64,000 bases of DNA, taken from NCBI GenBank assembly GCA_965216845.1, contig OZ244200.1:806001-870000 (forward strand). Reading direction: 5' to 3'. This document shows, piece by piece, positions 7,677 to 14,660 of this stretch. Below the pieces are notes generated by a model. The model ran no database searches and was not told the DNA's origin. It saw only the letters and a list, made by a program, of their open reading frames with translations. How positions within the stretch are numbered: position 1 is the first letter of the stretch; each line of letters opens with the position of its first letter. A program made the translations under genes and the position numbers. Source of the DNA: Panacagrimonas sp965216845. GTDB lineage: Bacteria > Pseudomonadota > Gammaproteobacteria > Nevskiales > Nevskiaceae.

Positions 7677-8449
7677 TCGTGCCCCCATCTGACGAACCGA
7701 CCGCCGCGCAATTGGCGCGGGCGGCCGAACGGCAGGAGCTGGTCCTTCACTACCAGCCGATCGTCGCGGTGGGCAGCGGCGCGCTCATCGGCGCGGAGGC
7801 GCTGTTGCGCTGGGCGCACCCCGACCTCGGTCTGCTGGCCCCGGAGCATTTCCTGCCGCTGGCCGAAACTGCCGAGCTGATGCCGCAGATCGGCGATTGG
7901 GTATTGCGCGAAGCCTGCCGGCAGATGCGTGACTGGCAAGCGGACGTCCCTGGGTCATTCCGCCTGGCGGTCAACGTGGCCGCCAGTCAGGTGAGAGCAG
8001 ACTTCGACACCGGCCTGCGGCAGATGCTGGCCGAGGCGCAGTTGCCCGGCGACCGGCTGGAGATCGAGCTGACCGAAACGGCCGCGTTCGGCGATCCGGC
8101 GCTGTTCGCCCTGTTCGACGCCCTGCGCGCCGTCGGCGTGCGCTTTGCCGCCGACGACTTCGGCACCGGCTATTCGTGCCTGCGGCACCTGAAGTGCTGC
8201 CCGATCACCACGCTCAAGATCGACCGGTCCTTCGTGGCGGGACTCGCGGACGATGCCCGCGACCGCACCATCGTGCGCACGGTGATCCAGCTCGCGCACG
8301 GCCTGGGCATGGACGTGGTCGCCGAGGGCGTCGAGACACCGGCCAGCCTCGACGTGTTGCGCCAGGCCGGCTGCGACGCCGTGCAGGGATTCCTGTTCTC
8401 CGCGCCGCGACCGGCCGACGAGTTCATCCGCTTCGTGAGAGGAGGATAG
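7673..8449 (+). CDS. EAL-domain protein of the mer operon (Urf2-like)
   Basis: Predicted cyclic-di-GMP phosphodiesterase of 258 residues, made up of one EAL domain with no membrane or sensor domain. The EALLRW signature, the DDFGTG loop, KIDRSF, EGVET and a terminal QGFLFS are all visible, so the catalytic site looks intact. It overlaps merE by ATGA, so it is translationally coupled to the mer transcript. Such genes are known as urf2 in Tn21/Tn501-like operons; their role in mercury resistance is unclear. Confidence 0.9.
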   Translation: MIVPPSDEPTAAQLARAAERQELVLHYQPIVAVGSGALIGAEALLRWAHPDLGLLAPEHFLPLAETAELMPQIGDWVLREACRQMRDWQADVPGSFRLAVNVAASQVRADFDTGLRQMLAEAQLPGDRLEIELTETAAFGDPALFALFDALRAVGVRFAADDFGTGYSCLRHLKCCPITTLKIDRSFVAGLADDARDRTIVRTVIQLAHGLGMDVVAEGVETPASLDVLRQAGCDAVQGFLFSAPRPADEFIRFVRGG

Positions 8450-8451
8450 CC

Positions 8452-8652
8452 ATGACGAGCAACCAAGCTGTGACTGTCGACTGCTGCGTCTGCTGCAAGG
8501 AAATCCCGCTCGACGCCGCTTTCACGCCGGAAGGCGCCGAGTACGTCGAGCACTTCTGCGGACTGGAGTGTTATCAGCGCTTCCAGGCGCGAGCCAGGAC
8601 CTGCGAGCGCGAACCCGAGCGAGCGCCAGATCAACAGCCTGATCGATCCTGA
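8452..8652 (+). CDS. DUF3330-type small cysteine-rich protein
   Basis: A 66-residue protein with cysteine clusters (CCVCC, then FCGLECYQRF), suggesting a small zinc-binding fold. GAGGAGG precedes the ATG, two bases after the EAL gene's stop. Proteins of this type (DUF3330) occupy the end of mer operons next to tnpR in Tn21/Tn501-like transposons. No tnpR or tnpA follows here, so the transposition part has been lost. Function unknown. Confidence 0.85.
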   Translation: MTSNQAVTVDCCVCCKEIPLDAAFTPEGAEYVEHFCGLECYQRFQARARTCEREPERAPDQQPDRS

Positions 8653-8689
8653 GTCCGGTCACGCCGCGCCTCGTGGGCACGCCACTGCA

Positions 8690-9589
8690 TCAGAAGTTGA
8701 GACGGAAGCCGGTGGTCAGGATGTAATCGTTCCTGAGCGCGCTGCCGTTCAGGCGCTGCGAGACCGGTATCTGAATGCCCGCTTCGAGCACCCATTTGCG
8801 TGTTACGTACTGCACGGTGGGCGTGAGGAACAGCGTCGTGCCGCCCGAGTTTGGATCGTCAGTCCCGTTGACCTGATCCTTGGCGACATGAATGAGGTTG
8901 GCCTCCAGCCCGCCGTAAAGAAAGCTGGGGACGCCTTCGCCCAACATGCCGGGCCACAGCCGGCGCTGAACCGACAGATCGAGACGGCTGACCGCGCCGG
9001 CCCGGAAGCCGCTGGCTTCCCCATTGCGCTGATAGGCAATCTGAACATCGCCGCCCCAATCCAGCGATTGAAAGGACGCCACTGCGCCTCCCTGCCAGTC
9101 CCAAGAGCCGGAACCCGGCTGGAGCATCGGCGGCAGCCGTCCCAGGCGATCGGATGCGCGGTCGTCGCCGGTCGGCGCCGTGACGGCGAGAAACGGCGCA
9201 ATGCGGAAGGTATGCCCTGTCGCGTTGGCTTCAAAGGCCGTGTAGCGGCCCATGAATGTCGCATCGCCGAAACCTGCCTGGCTGCGTGTCACGTCCGCCC
9301 CGCCCACGTTCACGGACAGCCGCTTGTCGGCATAAGGCAGCACGGCGAAGACCGCAAAGTCGCGGCTGACCCCGTAACCCAACACGGACATCAGGCCAGA
9401 AACCTCCATGCGGCGGTTCATCGACGATGGGTCGTCGGTGCTCTTCATGTAGACGAACTGCTCGCGCAGAATCCACTCGTCCTTGGAGATGGGCAGGGCC
9501 GTATTGAAGGTGAGCGGCGCGGCATTGGCGGCCCCCGCCCAGGCGCACAGCATGGCCAGCGCCAGTATGTTTCCGGGCGGGACATTCAT
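8690..9589 (-). CDS. outer-membrane transporter-like protein of second metal operon
   Basis: A 299-residue exported protein with a signal peptide (LALAMLCAWAGAANAA) and alternating beta-strand pattern ending in an aromatic residue (TTGFRLNF), typical of an outer-membrane barrel. It resembles the MetA-pathway/phenol-degradation barrel family, which is my best guess. It is the last gene of the leftward operon and overlaps the upstream mer-like gene by ATGA, so it is translated with it. It may pass a metal species or a ligand across the outer membrane. The 3' end converges on the mer operon across 37 bases. Confidence 0.75.
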   Translation of the reverse strand: MNVPPGNILALAMLCAWAGAANAAPLTFNTALPISKDEWILREQFVYMKSTDDPSSMNRRMEVSGLMSVLGYGVSRDFAVFAVLPYADKRLSVNVGGADVTRSQAGFGDATFMGRYTAFEANATGHTFRIAPFLAVTAPTGDDRASDRLGRLPPMLQPGSGSWDWQGGAVASFQSLDWGGDVQIAYQRNGEASGFRAGAVSRLDLSVQRRLWPGMLGEGVPSFLYGGLEANLIHVAKDQVNGTDDPNSGGTTLFLTPTVQYVTRKWVLEAGIQIPVSQRLNGSALRNDYILTTGFRLNF

Positions 9590-9900
9590 TTGGCTTCTTC
9601 CTTGGATACCTTCGCCTCGCCGGGGGTAAAGCCGGCATCATGGATGAGCTGTTTGTAACGATCGAGATCGGCCTGCGCACCGGGTTTGAGCACGATGCGG
9701 ACGTTCTGCCCCTTCAGGCTCGCGCTTGCATGATCGACTTCGCTCGCCTTGCCGAGGTTCTTCTCCAGCCCGTAGGCGCAGAACGGGCAGGTCATGCCCT
9801 TGACAGCAATGTCCACCACCAGGCGCTCCGCGCCGAAGGCCATCAGTGGCAAGCACAGCGCCAAAGCTGCTGCCAAGTGTTTCAGATGGGATCTTTGCAT
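9586..9900 (-). CDS. MerP-like heavy-metal-associated periplasmic protein
   Basis: A 104-residue protein with signal peptide (HLAAALALCLPLMAFGA) and a heavy-metal-associated fold whose metal site reads GMTCPFC. It is related to MerP but distinct from the true merP 5 kb away. Its C-terminal half is longer and Lys/Glu-rich. It probably binds a soft metal in the periplasm and hands it to the MerT-like membrane protein encoded just upstream. The start ATG follows AAGGAGATCATC. Confidence 0.85.
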   Translation of the reverse strand: MQRSHLKHLAAALALCLPLMAFGAERLVVDIAVKGMTCPFCAYGLEKNLGKASEVDHASASLKGQNVRIVLKPGAQADLDRYKQLIHDAGFTPGEAKVSKEEAK

Positions 9901-9929
9901 CACGATGATCTCCTTCGAAGATGGGACGC

Positions 9930-10328
9930 TCAGACCCCGAGCCAGATACGGATCGGCAGCGCCAGATAGGCGGCGAAGAGGCCGACGCCCCAGAGGGCGG
10001 CTGAGATTCCATGAATCCGCCGGTTCCAGCGGTCGGCTCGCTCGCACAGGCGCGCCAGCTCGGGGTCGCTCGGACAGGCTCGCCCAGGCCGGTAGAGCAG
10101 CCAGCCGGAAACGAGCAGCATCAGTCCGGAACCCGCGAACACCCAAGCCTTGTGCAGGGCCAGCGCGACCAGGAACGGCACTGCGCTGGTGACGGCCGCC
10201 ACGGCGGCGCCCAGGCCCAGCGTGACGAACAGGATCGGCAGCGCGCAGCAGACCAGCGTGCCGGTCGCGGTGAACAGCGTCAGCCAACTGACGGCGTTTT
10301 GCCGAAGCTGCGACGAATCGGTCTTCAT
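9930..10328 (-). CDS. MerT-like membrane protein
   Basis: A 132-residue inner-membrane protein with about four hydrophobic segments. The first includes a vicinal cysteine pair followed by a proline (TLVCCALPILFVTLGLG), as in MerT/MerF transporters. A cytoplasmic loop carries two more cysteines (GRACPSDPELARLC). It lies between a CcdA-like gene and the MerP-like gene, so a Hg- or similar soft-metal transport function is likely. It is not a close copy of the true MerT. Substrate unknown. Confidence 0.8.
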   Translation of the reverse strand: MKTDSSQLRQNAVSWLTLFTATGTLVCCALPILFVTLGLGAAVAAVTSAVPFLVALALHKAWVFAGSGLMLLVSGWLLYRPGRACPSDPELARLCERADRWNRRIHGISAALWGVGLFAAYLALPIRIWLGV

Positions 10329-10337
10329 CGCGTGCGC

Positions 10338-11033
10338 CTACCAGGTGAGCCAGGGGAAAAAGGCGAAGTAGCCATTGAGCAGATACAGGCCGGTGACGAT
10401 CAGCAGCAGGCTGCCGGTCAGCTCAAAGGCGCGGCGGAACCGTCCGAGCGGTTTCATCTGCTCGATCCACTCCATTGCGACCGCCGCCAAGGCCAAGGGG
10501 ATCGCGCGGCCGATGGCGAAACTGATCAGCATGGCGGCGCCGAAAAGCGGCGAGCCGCTGGCTGCCGCCGCGCCAACCAACACGACGAGCGCCGGGGCGC
10601 AGGATGGGCAGACGGCGACGGAGAACGGAATGCCGAGCGCAAACGCGCCCCAGCCACTGCCGACCCGCTTGGCTCTGAATCCGACCTTCGGCAACGGCAG
10701 CTTGACCCACCCGGTCCACAGCAGGCCCAAGACGATCAGCCAGGGGCCGAGCAGCAACCCCCACCAGCGCCCCGCCAGCGCTTGCACCCCTTGACCGCCG
10801 AGTCCTGCCACGGCACCCAGCAACGCATGCGCGGCGATCAGGCCGCCGATGAAGGCAAGGCCGTAACGGGCCGCCTCGCTTGGCGCGCGGGCTCGGGTGA
10901 CGTAGGCAAGTGGCACCGGCAATGCGGCTATCGCCAAGGGACTCACGCTGAACAGCAGCCCGGCCAGCAGGCTGATGCCGCTGGCGACCCCCACGCTTTG
11001 GGAGGCGAGCTGCCGTAGCGTCTCAAGCTCCAT
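10338..11033 (-). CDS. CcdA/DsbD-like membrane protein
   Basis: A 231-residue protein with six or so membrane segments. The centre has the paired cysteine motif CPSCAPALVVLVG, and the fold pattern resembles CcdA/DsbD transmembrane electron carriers (TauE-like assignment is the alternative). Such proteins move reducing power from cytoplasmic thioredoxin to the periplasm. Two small thioredoxin-like genes in the same operon fit that role. The ATG chosen has GGAG nine bases upstream and overlaps the preceding gene; a start five codons earlier is possible. Confidence 0.75.
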   Translation of the reverse strand: MELETLRQLASQSVGVASGISLLAGLLFSVSPLAIAALPVPLAYVTRARAPSEAARYGLAFIGGLIAAHALLGAVAGLGGQGVQALAGRWWGLLLGPWLIVLGLLWTGWVKLPLPKVGFRAKRVGSGWGAFALGIPFSVAVCPSCAPALVVLVGAAAASGSPLFGAAMLISFAIGRAIPLALAAVAMEWIEQMKPLGRFRRAFELTGSLLLIVTGLYLLNGYFAFFPWLTW

Positions 11034-11289
11034 GGCTGCGCACTCCATCGCGCCGACGCAGTTCGGCAACGAGCTGTTCGGCTGTCGGGAGCGCGGTGAA
11101 CACCAACTCGCCATCCACGGCAAGCGCGGGCAGCGTCAGCACCCCGAGATCGACCGCGCGGTCGAGATCATCGAGCACGTTGACCTCGCACCACTCGACT
11201 CCGGACAAGGCTTGCACCGCCGCCTTGAGCGCCGCTGTCGCCCCGGCACACTTGGCACAGCCCGGCGTGTAGAAGAGCTCGATCCTCAT
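11023..11289 (-). CDS. small thioredoxin/glutaredoxin-like protein
   Basis: An 88-residue cytoplasmic protein with a thioredoxin-like fold: beta strand MRIELFYTPGC, a CAKC active site, and the conserved cis-proline region LTLPALAVDG. It probably carries electrons or binds metal through the CxxC. It overlaps the MerR-like regulator upstream (ATGA) and the CcdA-like gene downstream, so all three are co-translated. A redox partner of the CcdA-like protein is the simplest reading. Confidence 0.8.
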   Translation of the reverse strand: MRIELFYTPGCAKCAGATAALKAAVQALSGVEWCEVNVLDDLDRAVDLGVLTLPALAVDGELVFTALPTAEQLVAELRRRDGVRSHGA

Positions 11290-11708
11290 GGCGTGCGCTT
11301 CGCCTCAAAGCTGACCGCTTCCAGGGCCGCCAGGATCGGACAGTCATCGACAGGCAGCGCCCCACCCGAGCACTCGACGATCAGCACGTCGAGCGCCGCC
11401 GACATCGCCTGCATGGCGCGAATCTTGGCGGCGAGCTGGAGCTTCTTCTCGATGGCGCGGCTCTTTATGTCGTCGCAGCATGCGCCGTCGGCCTGGCGCA
11501 GATGCAAGAGTTCGCGAATCTCCGCGAGCGTGAAGCCGCAAGCCTGGGCGTGCTGGATGAAGCGCACCCGCCGCACCGCATCCTCGCCATAGAGGCGATA
11601 GCCGCTGTCGGTTTTGCTCGCCGGGACGAGCAGCCTCTCGCGCTCGTAATAGCGCAGCGCGTCGGGGCTGATATCCCCGGCCTTTGCCAGTTTGCCGATG
11701 GTCAGCAT
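11286..11708 (-). CDS. MerR-family metal regulator (ZntR/PbrR-like)
   Basis: A 140-residue regulator with N-terminal helix-turn-helix (LTIGKLAKAGDISPDALRYY), a dimerisation helix and metal-binding cysteines at 77, 78, 113 and 123 (GACCDD, VECSGG, DDCPILAAL). This pattern is closer to the ZntR/PbrR/CadR group than to MerR itself. It is the second gene of the operon it is likely to control, whose promoter has the 20-base spacer used by ZntR-type regulators. The metal it senses cannot be told from the sequence. Confidence 0.88.
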   Translation of the reverse strand: MLTIGKLAKAGDISPDALRYYERERLLVPASKTDSGYRLYGEDAVRRVRFIQHAQACGFTLAEIRELLHLRQADGACCDDIKSRAIEKKLQLAAKIRAMQAMSAALDVLIVECSGGALPVDDCPILAALEAVSFEAKRTP

Positions 11709-11971
11709 CAGGGCTGGCCGAGGCCGGCGGCGCGCAGGCTCGCCTCATCGACACCGCGATCAACGCAGCAGCCGGCGAGCCGGCCGTCGATCGCAACAGC
11801 CGGCACCGAGCGCACGCCGAGCGCCTTCGCGCGCTGTGCGACGGCCAAGTCGCGCATGTCGAGCACATCGACTTCGCACGAGGAGCAGGCCAGGCTTTTT
11901 ACAAGGGTTTCGACATCGGTGCAGGCCGGGCAGCCGGCGCTGAACACCTCGACTTTGCGTTTGGCAGTCAT
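11708..11971 (-). CDS. thioredoxin-like protein, first gene of second metal operon
   Basis: An 87-residue protein with a thioredoxin/glutaredoxin-like N-terminus (KVEVFSAGCPACTDVETLVK), further cysteine pairs (SLACSSC and AGCC) and the cis-proline segment VRSVPAVAID. The extra cysteines are unusual and could bind a metal. The ATG follows CAGGAGCC; the longer frame reaches back through the promoter and is rejected. Its stop overlaps the regulator's start. Role inferred as redox or metal carrier. Confidence 0.8.
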   Translation of the reverse strand: MTAKRKVEVFSAGCPACTDVETLVKSLACSSCEVDVLDMRDLAVAQRAKALGVRSVPAVAIDGRLAGCCVDRGVDEASLRAAGLGQP

Positions 11972-12040
11972 TTCAAGGCTCCTGTTGATGTTCGTGATGC
12001 GTTGCAGCCACGCGGATGCGTGCTGCCCCGTCACGATTTC

Positions 12041-12072
12041 AGGATAAACCTTGGAGTGCACTCCATGGTCAA
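12041..12072 (-). promoter_or_regulatory. ZntR-type promoter of the second metal operon
   Basis: Reading leftward: TTGACC, 20 bases, then TATCCT. The spacer holds the 14-base palindrome TGGAGTGCACTCCA. This spacing and dyad match promoters activated by ZntR-like regulators, which fits the MerR-family gene it drives. It lies about 70 bases before the first start codon. Confidence 0.75.
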
Positions 12073-12096
12073 GCAGAACAGCCGGACGGATGAATG

Positions 12097-12196
12097 CCAC
12101 ATCATCGAAACCACGCTTTCAAGGTCGAGGAATACCGTCTGGATGGGCGCGAACGTGGGTTCGGTTCCCGGATTGCCGTTGTACGAAGGCGAGTAG
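12097..12196 (+). pseudogene. possible 3' remnant of a disrupted ICE gene
   Basis: A frame ending GLPLYEGE-stop immediately precedes a terminator copy. The intact 238-residue ICE protein on the other side of the metal cargo ends GLTLYDDE-stop before a near-identical terminator. The simplest reading is that this is the tail of a related gene whose front was lost when the cargo arrived. Only a short stretch supports this. Confidence 0.35.
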
Positions 12197-12216
12197 CCCC
12201 CGTCGCGTCCCCCTGC

Positions 12217-12239
12217 GGGGCTCTTCCTTTTCATGGAAC
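12217..12239 (+). repeat. right copy of cargo-flanking terminator repeat
   Basis: Matches 3711-3733 at 22 of 23 bases by eye (GGGGCTCTTCCTTTTCAT then GAAC). With the upstream AGCCCC it can form a terminator stem. The two copies bracket the metal cargo as an imperfect direct repeat. Confidence 0.6.
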
Positions 12240-12308
12240 GCGGTGCCGGCGCATTGCCGATTCCCGGCGGACGGCCGCCGCCATGTGTCGCACGCTGGCC
12301 GCATGTTC

Positions 12309-12374
12309 GCTGGCGTTGCCGGCAGCATGCCCAGGCAGTCGAGACCTTCAAGACTGCGGCGCGGTTCGCCGTGC
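12309..12374 (+). ncRNA. radC-motif-like structured RNA, copy 2 (last stem degenerate)
   Basis: Stems GCTGGC/GCCGGC (with a wobble), GCAGTC/GACTGC with an 11-base loop, and GCGCGG-TTCG-CCGTGC (one G-U pair) align with the other copies. The fourth stem seen elsewhere is not clearly formed here. The element precedes the next ICE gene by about 105 bases. Confidence 0.7.
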
Positions 12375-12421
12375 TGGTTGTTTCGTTCCCCGGGCGCACT
12401 CGCGTCCATCCACCTCACCCT

Positions 12422-12458
12422 CAAGGGACGGACCTCCCTTGCGGGCGGGAGTCCCTTG
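12422..12458 (+). promoter_or_regulatory. leader hairpin before next ICE gene
   Basis: CAAGGGAC/GTCCCTTG forms an outer 8-bp stem around a smaller TCCC/GGGA stem. The ribosome site AAGGAG follows about ten bases later. Confidence 0.55.
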
Positions 12459-12479
12459 GTTGCCACAAGGAGTCTCCCG

Positions 12480-13277
12480 ATGGATACCCAAGCCATCCGT
12501 GCACAGATGCCAACGCTGGTTGTCGGTCATGTGCCTACCAACGTCCGTTCGTTCAAGTTCAACATCTTCGACGGCCAGCCCAAGGTTTCGACGCTGGGCT
12601 TTCACATCGACCCGAAGCCTTTCGAGGGCAAGGTCATCGCCACCACCGACGAGGCCATCGTCGTCAAGACGGGGCGAGCCGAGTTCGCGGTGCTCGATCG
12701 CACGCTCGTGACCGAGGTGCCCGACGAGGGCGCCAAGGTGCAGGTCGAACCCTATGTCAGACGCCGCTTCGACGGTCAGCGGGCGGACACGCCCGAGGAG
12801 CAGACCGAGTTCACCGCCGACGGCCAGCCCTACACGGTGAAGCGGTTCGTGCTCGGGTCCGCACCGGCGAAGCTGCCGATCCCCGAGCCGCGCTGCCCCG
12901 AGCTGCAAGAACTGGTCGACCAACTGGAGCAGTTGCCCGCTCCCGACGGTTTCCGGCGCATCACCCACATGCTGGTGGATGCCGGTGCGCGGGACATCAC
13001 CTGGGTCGATCCGCTGCCCGCCGACATCATCCGCACGCCACCGGCCATCGGCTTCACCGTCGCCACGATGAAGTTCCAGGGTCGCGTCACCGTGCTGTAT
13101 GAGCGTGGCCTCGACCTCTACGCGGTGGAGCTGCACCGCGACGGCGAGCTGGTCGAACGGGTCGATGAGGTGTTCTTCGACACCCTCGGCGAGACGCTGG
13201 AACGGCTGATCGACGACGGGAGCTGGCGGCGCATCCGCGTGCAGTGCCTGTCGGGTCGCAAGGCTGTCCGGCACTGA
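12480..13277 (+). CDS. ICE conserved hypothetical protein, 265 aa
   Basis: A soluble acidic protein without signal peptide, membrane segment or catalytic motif I can name. The N-terminal half is beta-rich (SFKFNIFDGQPKVSTLGFH, then VIATTDEAIVVKTGRAEFAV), and the C-terminal third is mixed alpha/beta. It starts at the ATG after ACAAGGAGTCTCCCG; longer frames run back through the RNA element and are rejected. It opens the second half of the ICE block after the metal cargo. Function unknown; a core role is suggested only by its neighbours. Confidence 0.8.
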   Translation: MDTQAIRAQMPTLVVGHVPTNVRSFKFNIFDGQPKVSTLGFHIDPKPFEGKVIATTDEAIVVKTGRAEFAVLDRTLVTEVPDEGAKVQVEPYVRRRFDGQRADTPEEQTEFTADGQPYTVKRFVLGSAPAKLPIPEPRCPELQELVDQLEQLPAPDGFRRITHMLVDAGARDITWVDPLPADIIRTPPAIGFTVATMKFQGRVTVLYERGLDLYAVELHRDGELVERVDEVFFDTLGETLERLIDDGSWRRIRVQCLSGRKAVRH

Positions 13278-13287
13278 CCTCCCAGCA

Positions 13288-13320
13288 GCTTCCCGCCTTC
13301 GCGGCGGGAAGCCTCTCTTC
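13288..13320 (+). terminator. terminator-like hairpin
   Basis: GCTTCCCGCC and GGCGGGAAGC pair perfectly over 10 bp around TTCGC, followed by CTCTCTTCC. The next gene's start lies only about 30 bases beyond the hairpin, leaving no room for a promoter. Confidence 0.65.
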
Positions 13321-13343
13321 CTGCCTCCCTGGAGATCACACCC

Positions 13344-13709
13344 ATGACTGTTCGATTCAAAGGCACGGAGCTGCGGCCCGTGCTCGCCGAAGCGGTGGCG
13401 AATCAATGCCGCGTCATCCTGGTCAAGGATCAGGGCGTGTACTTCCTGGCCGAGCGCGGCGAGCGTCGACCCGATGGTCGCCAGAAGACCATCGCCTATG
13501 CCGCCGGCTGCAACCCGGATGTCGATGCCTTCGACGACTGGTGGGAACTGGCGCGTGCCGAGTTCGGCGGCGACGACTTCGGCGAGTTCTTCGATCCGCA
13601 GGAGGGCGTGTTTGCGCGCATCCTGCGCAGCGAGGACGACCTCGACGTGTCCGCCACCGCGACACACCTGTCGCTGCAGGCGGTTCCTCCCACGCCCAGC
13701 GGTAACTGA
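13344..13709 (+). CDS. DUF3085-like ICE protein, 121 aa
   Basis: A small acidic soluble protein. Features include RVILVKDQGVYFLAERGER, a YAAGCNPD segment and an acidic stretch with paired Trp (FDDWWELARAEFGGDDFGEFF). I believe this is the DUF3085 family common in ICEs and large plasmids, from memory. CTGGAG precedes the ATG. It lies between two strong hairpins. No function is known to me. Confidence 0.75.
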   Translation: MTVRFKGTELRPVLAEAVANQCRVILVKDQGVYFLAERGERRPDGRQKTIAYAAGCNPDVDAFDDWWELARAEFGGDDFGEFFDPQEGVFARILRSEDDLDVSATATHLSLQAVPPTPSGN

Positions 13710-13721
13710 CCGCCCATCCCC

Positions 13722-13750
13722 GGCCCCCGCTCCGGGGGCCTCTTTCTTCC
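13722..13750 (+). terminator. intrinsic terminator
   Basis: GGCCCCCG-CTC-CGGGGGCC, an 8-bp perfect stem, followed by TCTTTCTT. It ends the preceding transcript or attenuates it before the next RNA element. Confidence 0.75.
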
Positions 13751-13828
13751 CGGCAATGCGGACAGCCGCGAGTGCCGATTGCCGCTCGCCTGCGCGCCGT
13801 CCCGGCGCCACGCTTCCCGCCATGTTCC

Positions 13829-13934
13829 GCTGACGTCCGTCAGCGACATGCCCAGGCAGCCACGATCTTCAAGGCTGCGACGCGGTTCCGACCGCGTTGA
13901 TCACACCAGTTCGCACCGGCATCCATGCGCGAAC
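13829..13934 (+). ncRNA. radC-motif-like structured RNA, copy 3
   Basis: All four stems are present: GCTGAC/GTCAGC, GCAGCC/GGCTGC (11-base loop with ATCTTCAA), ACGCGG/CCGCGT and GTTCGC/GCGAAC. Relative to copy 1 the second stem changes T to C on one side and A to G on the other, and the fourth stem changes in the same paired way. The downstream gene starts about 120 bases on. Confidence 0.78.
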
Positions 13935-14053
13935 GGCCATCGGTTCTCGATGGCGATGCCACCAAGCTGTTCCATCAACCCACGCGGGGGTTCCACACCT
14001 TCCCCGCCTTGGGTCGGGTGTGTCTCCGCCTCATTGTTCTCAGGAGATTCACC

Positions 14054-14605
14054 ATGACCACTTCCAACGAAAAGTCCTACTTCGATCTGCACATCACCGG
14101 CCTCGGGTACCTCAATCGCATCCGCGAAGTGAAGCCCAAGAAAGGCGATGCGTTCCTGGCCTGCGACATCGCGGCTCTGAACGGTCCCAGCGATGACGTC
14201 TCGTATGTGCGTTTCGACACGCGCGTATCGGGATCGGAAGCGCAGCACCTGGTGCGCCGCTGCATTCAGGCGGTCGACGCCGAGAAGAAGGTGATGATCG
14301 GCTTCCGCATGGGCGACCTGTGGACCGACACCTTCACCTACTCCAAGGGCAAGCGTGCCGGCGAGCAGGGTGTGAGCCTCAAGGCCCGCCTGCTGTTCGT
14401 CAGTTGGATCAAGGTCGACGGCAAGCTCGTCTACAAGGCCGAGCCCAAGCCGACCGAGACCGACGAGCGGGACCCGGAAGTCCCTGTGACGTCCGACGCG
14501 CCCGCCGCGCAGCAAGCCTCGGCACCGGAGCCTTCCGAGCCCGTCGCCGATGCTGCCGACGACGCAGCCGATGCCCCCGCATTGGCCGCTGCCGAGTCGT
14601 TCTGA
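14054..14605 (+). CDS. STY4534-family ICE replication-associated protein (DUF3577)
   Basis: A 183-residue cytoplasmic protein of the DUF3577/STY4534 family, annotated as ICE replication proteins. The first 130 residues form the conserved domain (YFDLHITGLGYLNRIREVK, then FLACDIAALNGPSDDVSYVRFD), followed by a low-complexity acidic Ala/Pro/Glu tail. The domain's beta-rich start is reminiscent of OB-fold single-strand-DNA-binding proteins, and the tail would fit that, but this is inference. CAGGAG precedes the ATG. Its leader carries a radC-motif-like RNA. Confidence 0.85.
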   Translation: MTTSNEKSYFDLHITGLGYLNRIREVKPKKGDAFLACDIAALNGPSDDVSYVRFDTRVSGSEAQHLVRRCIQAVDAEKKVMIGFRMGDLWTDTFTYSKGKRAGEQGVSLKARLLFVSWIKVDGKLVYKAEPKPTETDERDPEVPVTSDAPAAQQASAPEPSEPVADAADDAADAPALAAAESF

Positions 14606-14610
14606 TCCGC

Positions 14611-14640
14611 AAGGCCCCATCCCCGGGGCCTTGTCTTCTC
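14611..14640 (+). terminator. terminator-like hairpin
   Basis: AAGGCCCC/GGGGCCTT stem with loop ATCCCC, followed by GTCTTCTCTTC. It begins a few bases after a stop codon, and the next ATG is only about 30 bases further. Confidence 0.65.
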
Positions 14641-14660
14641 TTCGTCCGCAGGAGACCTTC

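Noticed and set aside
3684..12240. Complete Tn21- or Tn501-type transposon
   Set aside because: No tnpA, tnpR, tniA or res genes and no GGGG-type 38-bp terminal repeats; only a mer module with one possible relic end remains.
12348..13823. Long leftward open frame of 491 codons
   Set aside because: It lies opposite two well-supported rightward ICE genes, has no ribosome site, and its translation shows the His/Arg/Gly-rich composition of an antisense shadow in GC-rich DNA.
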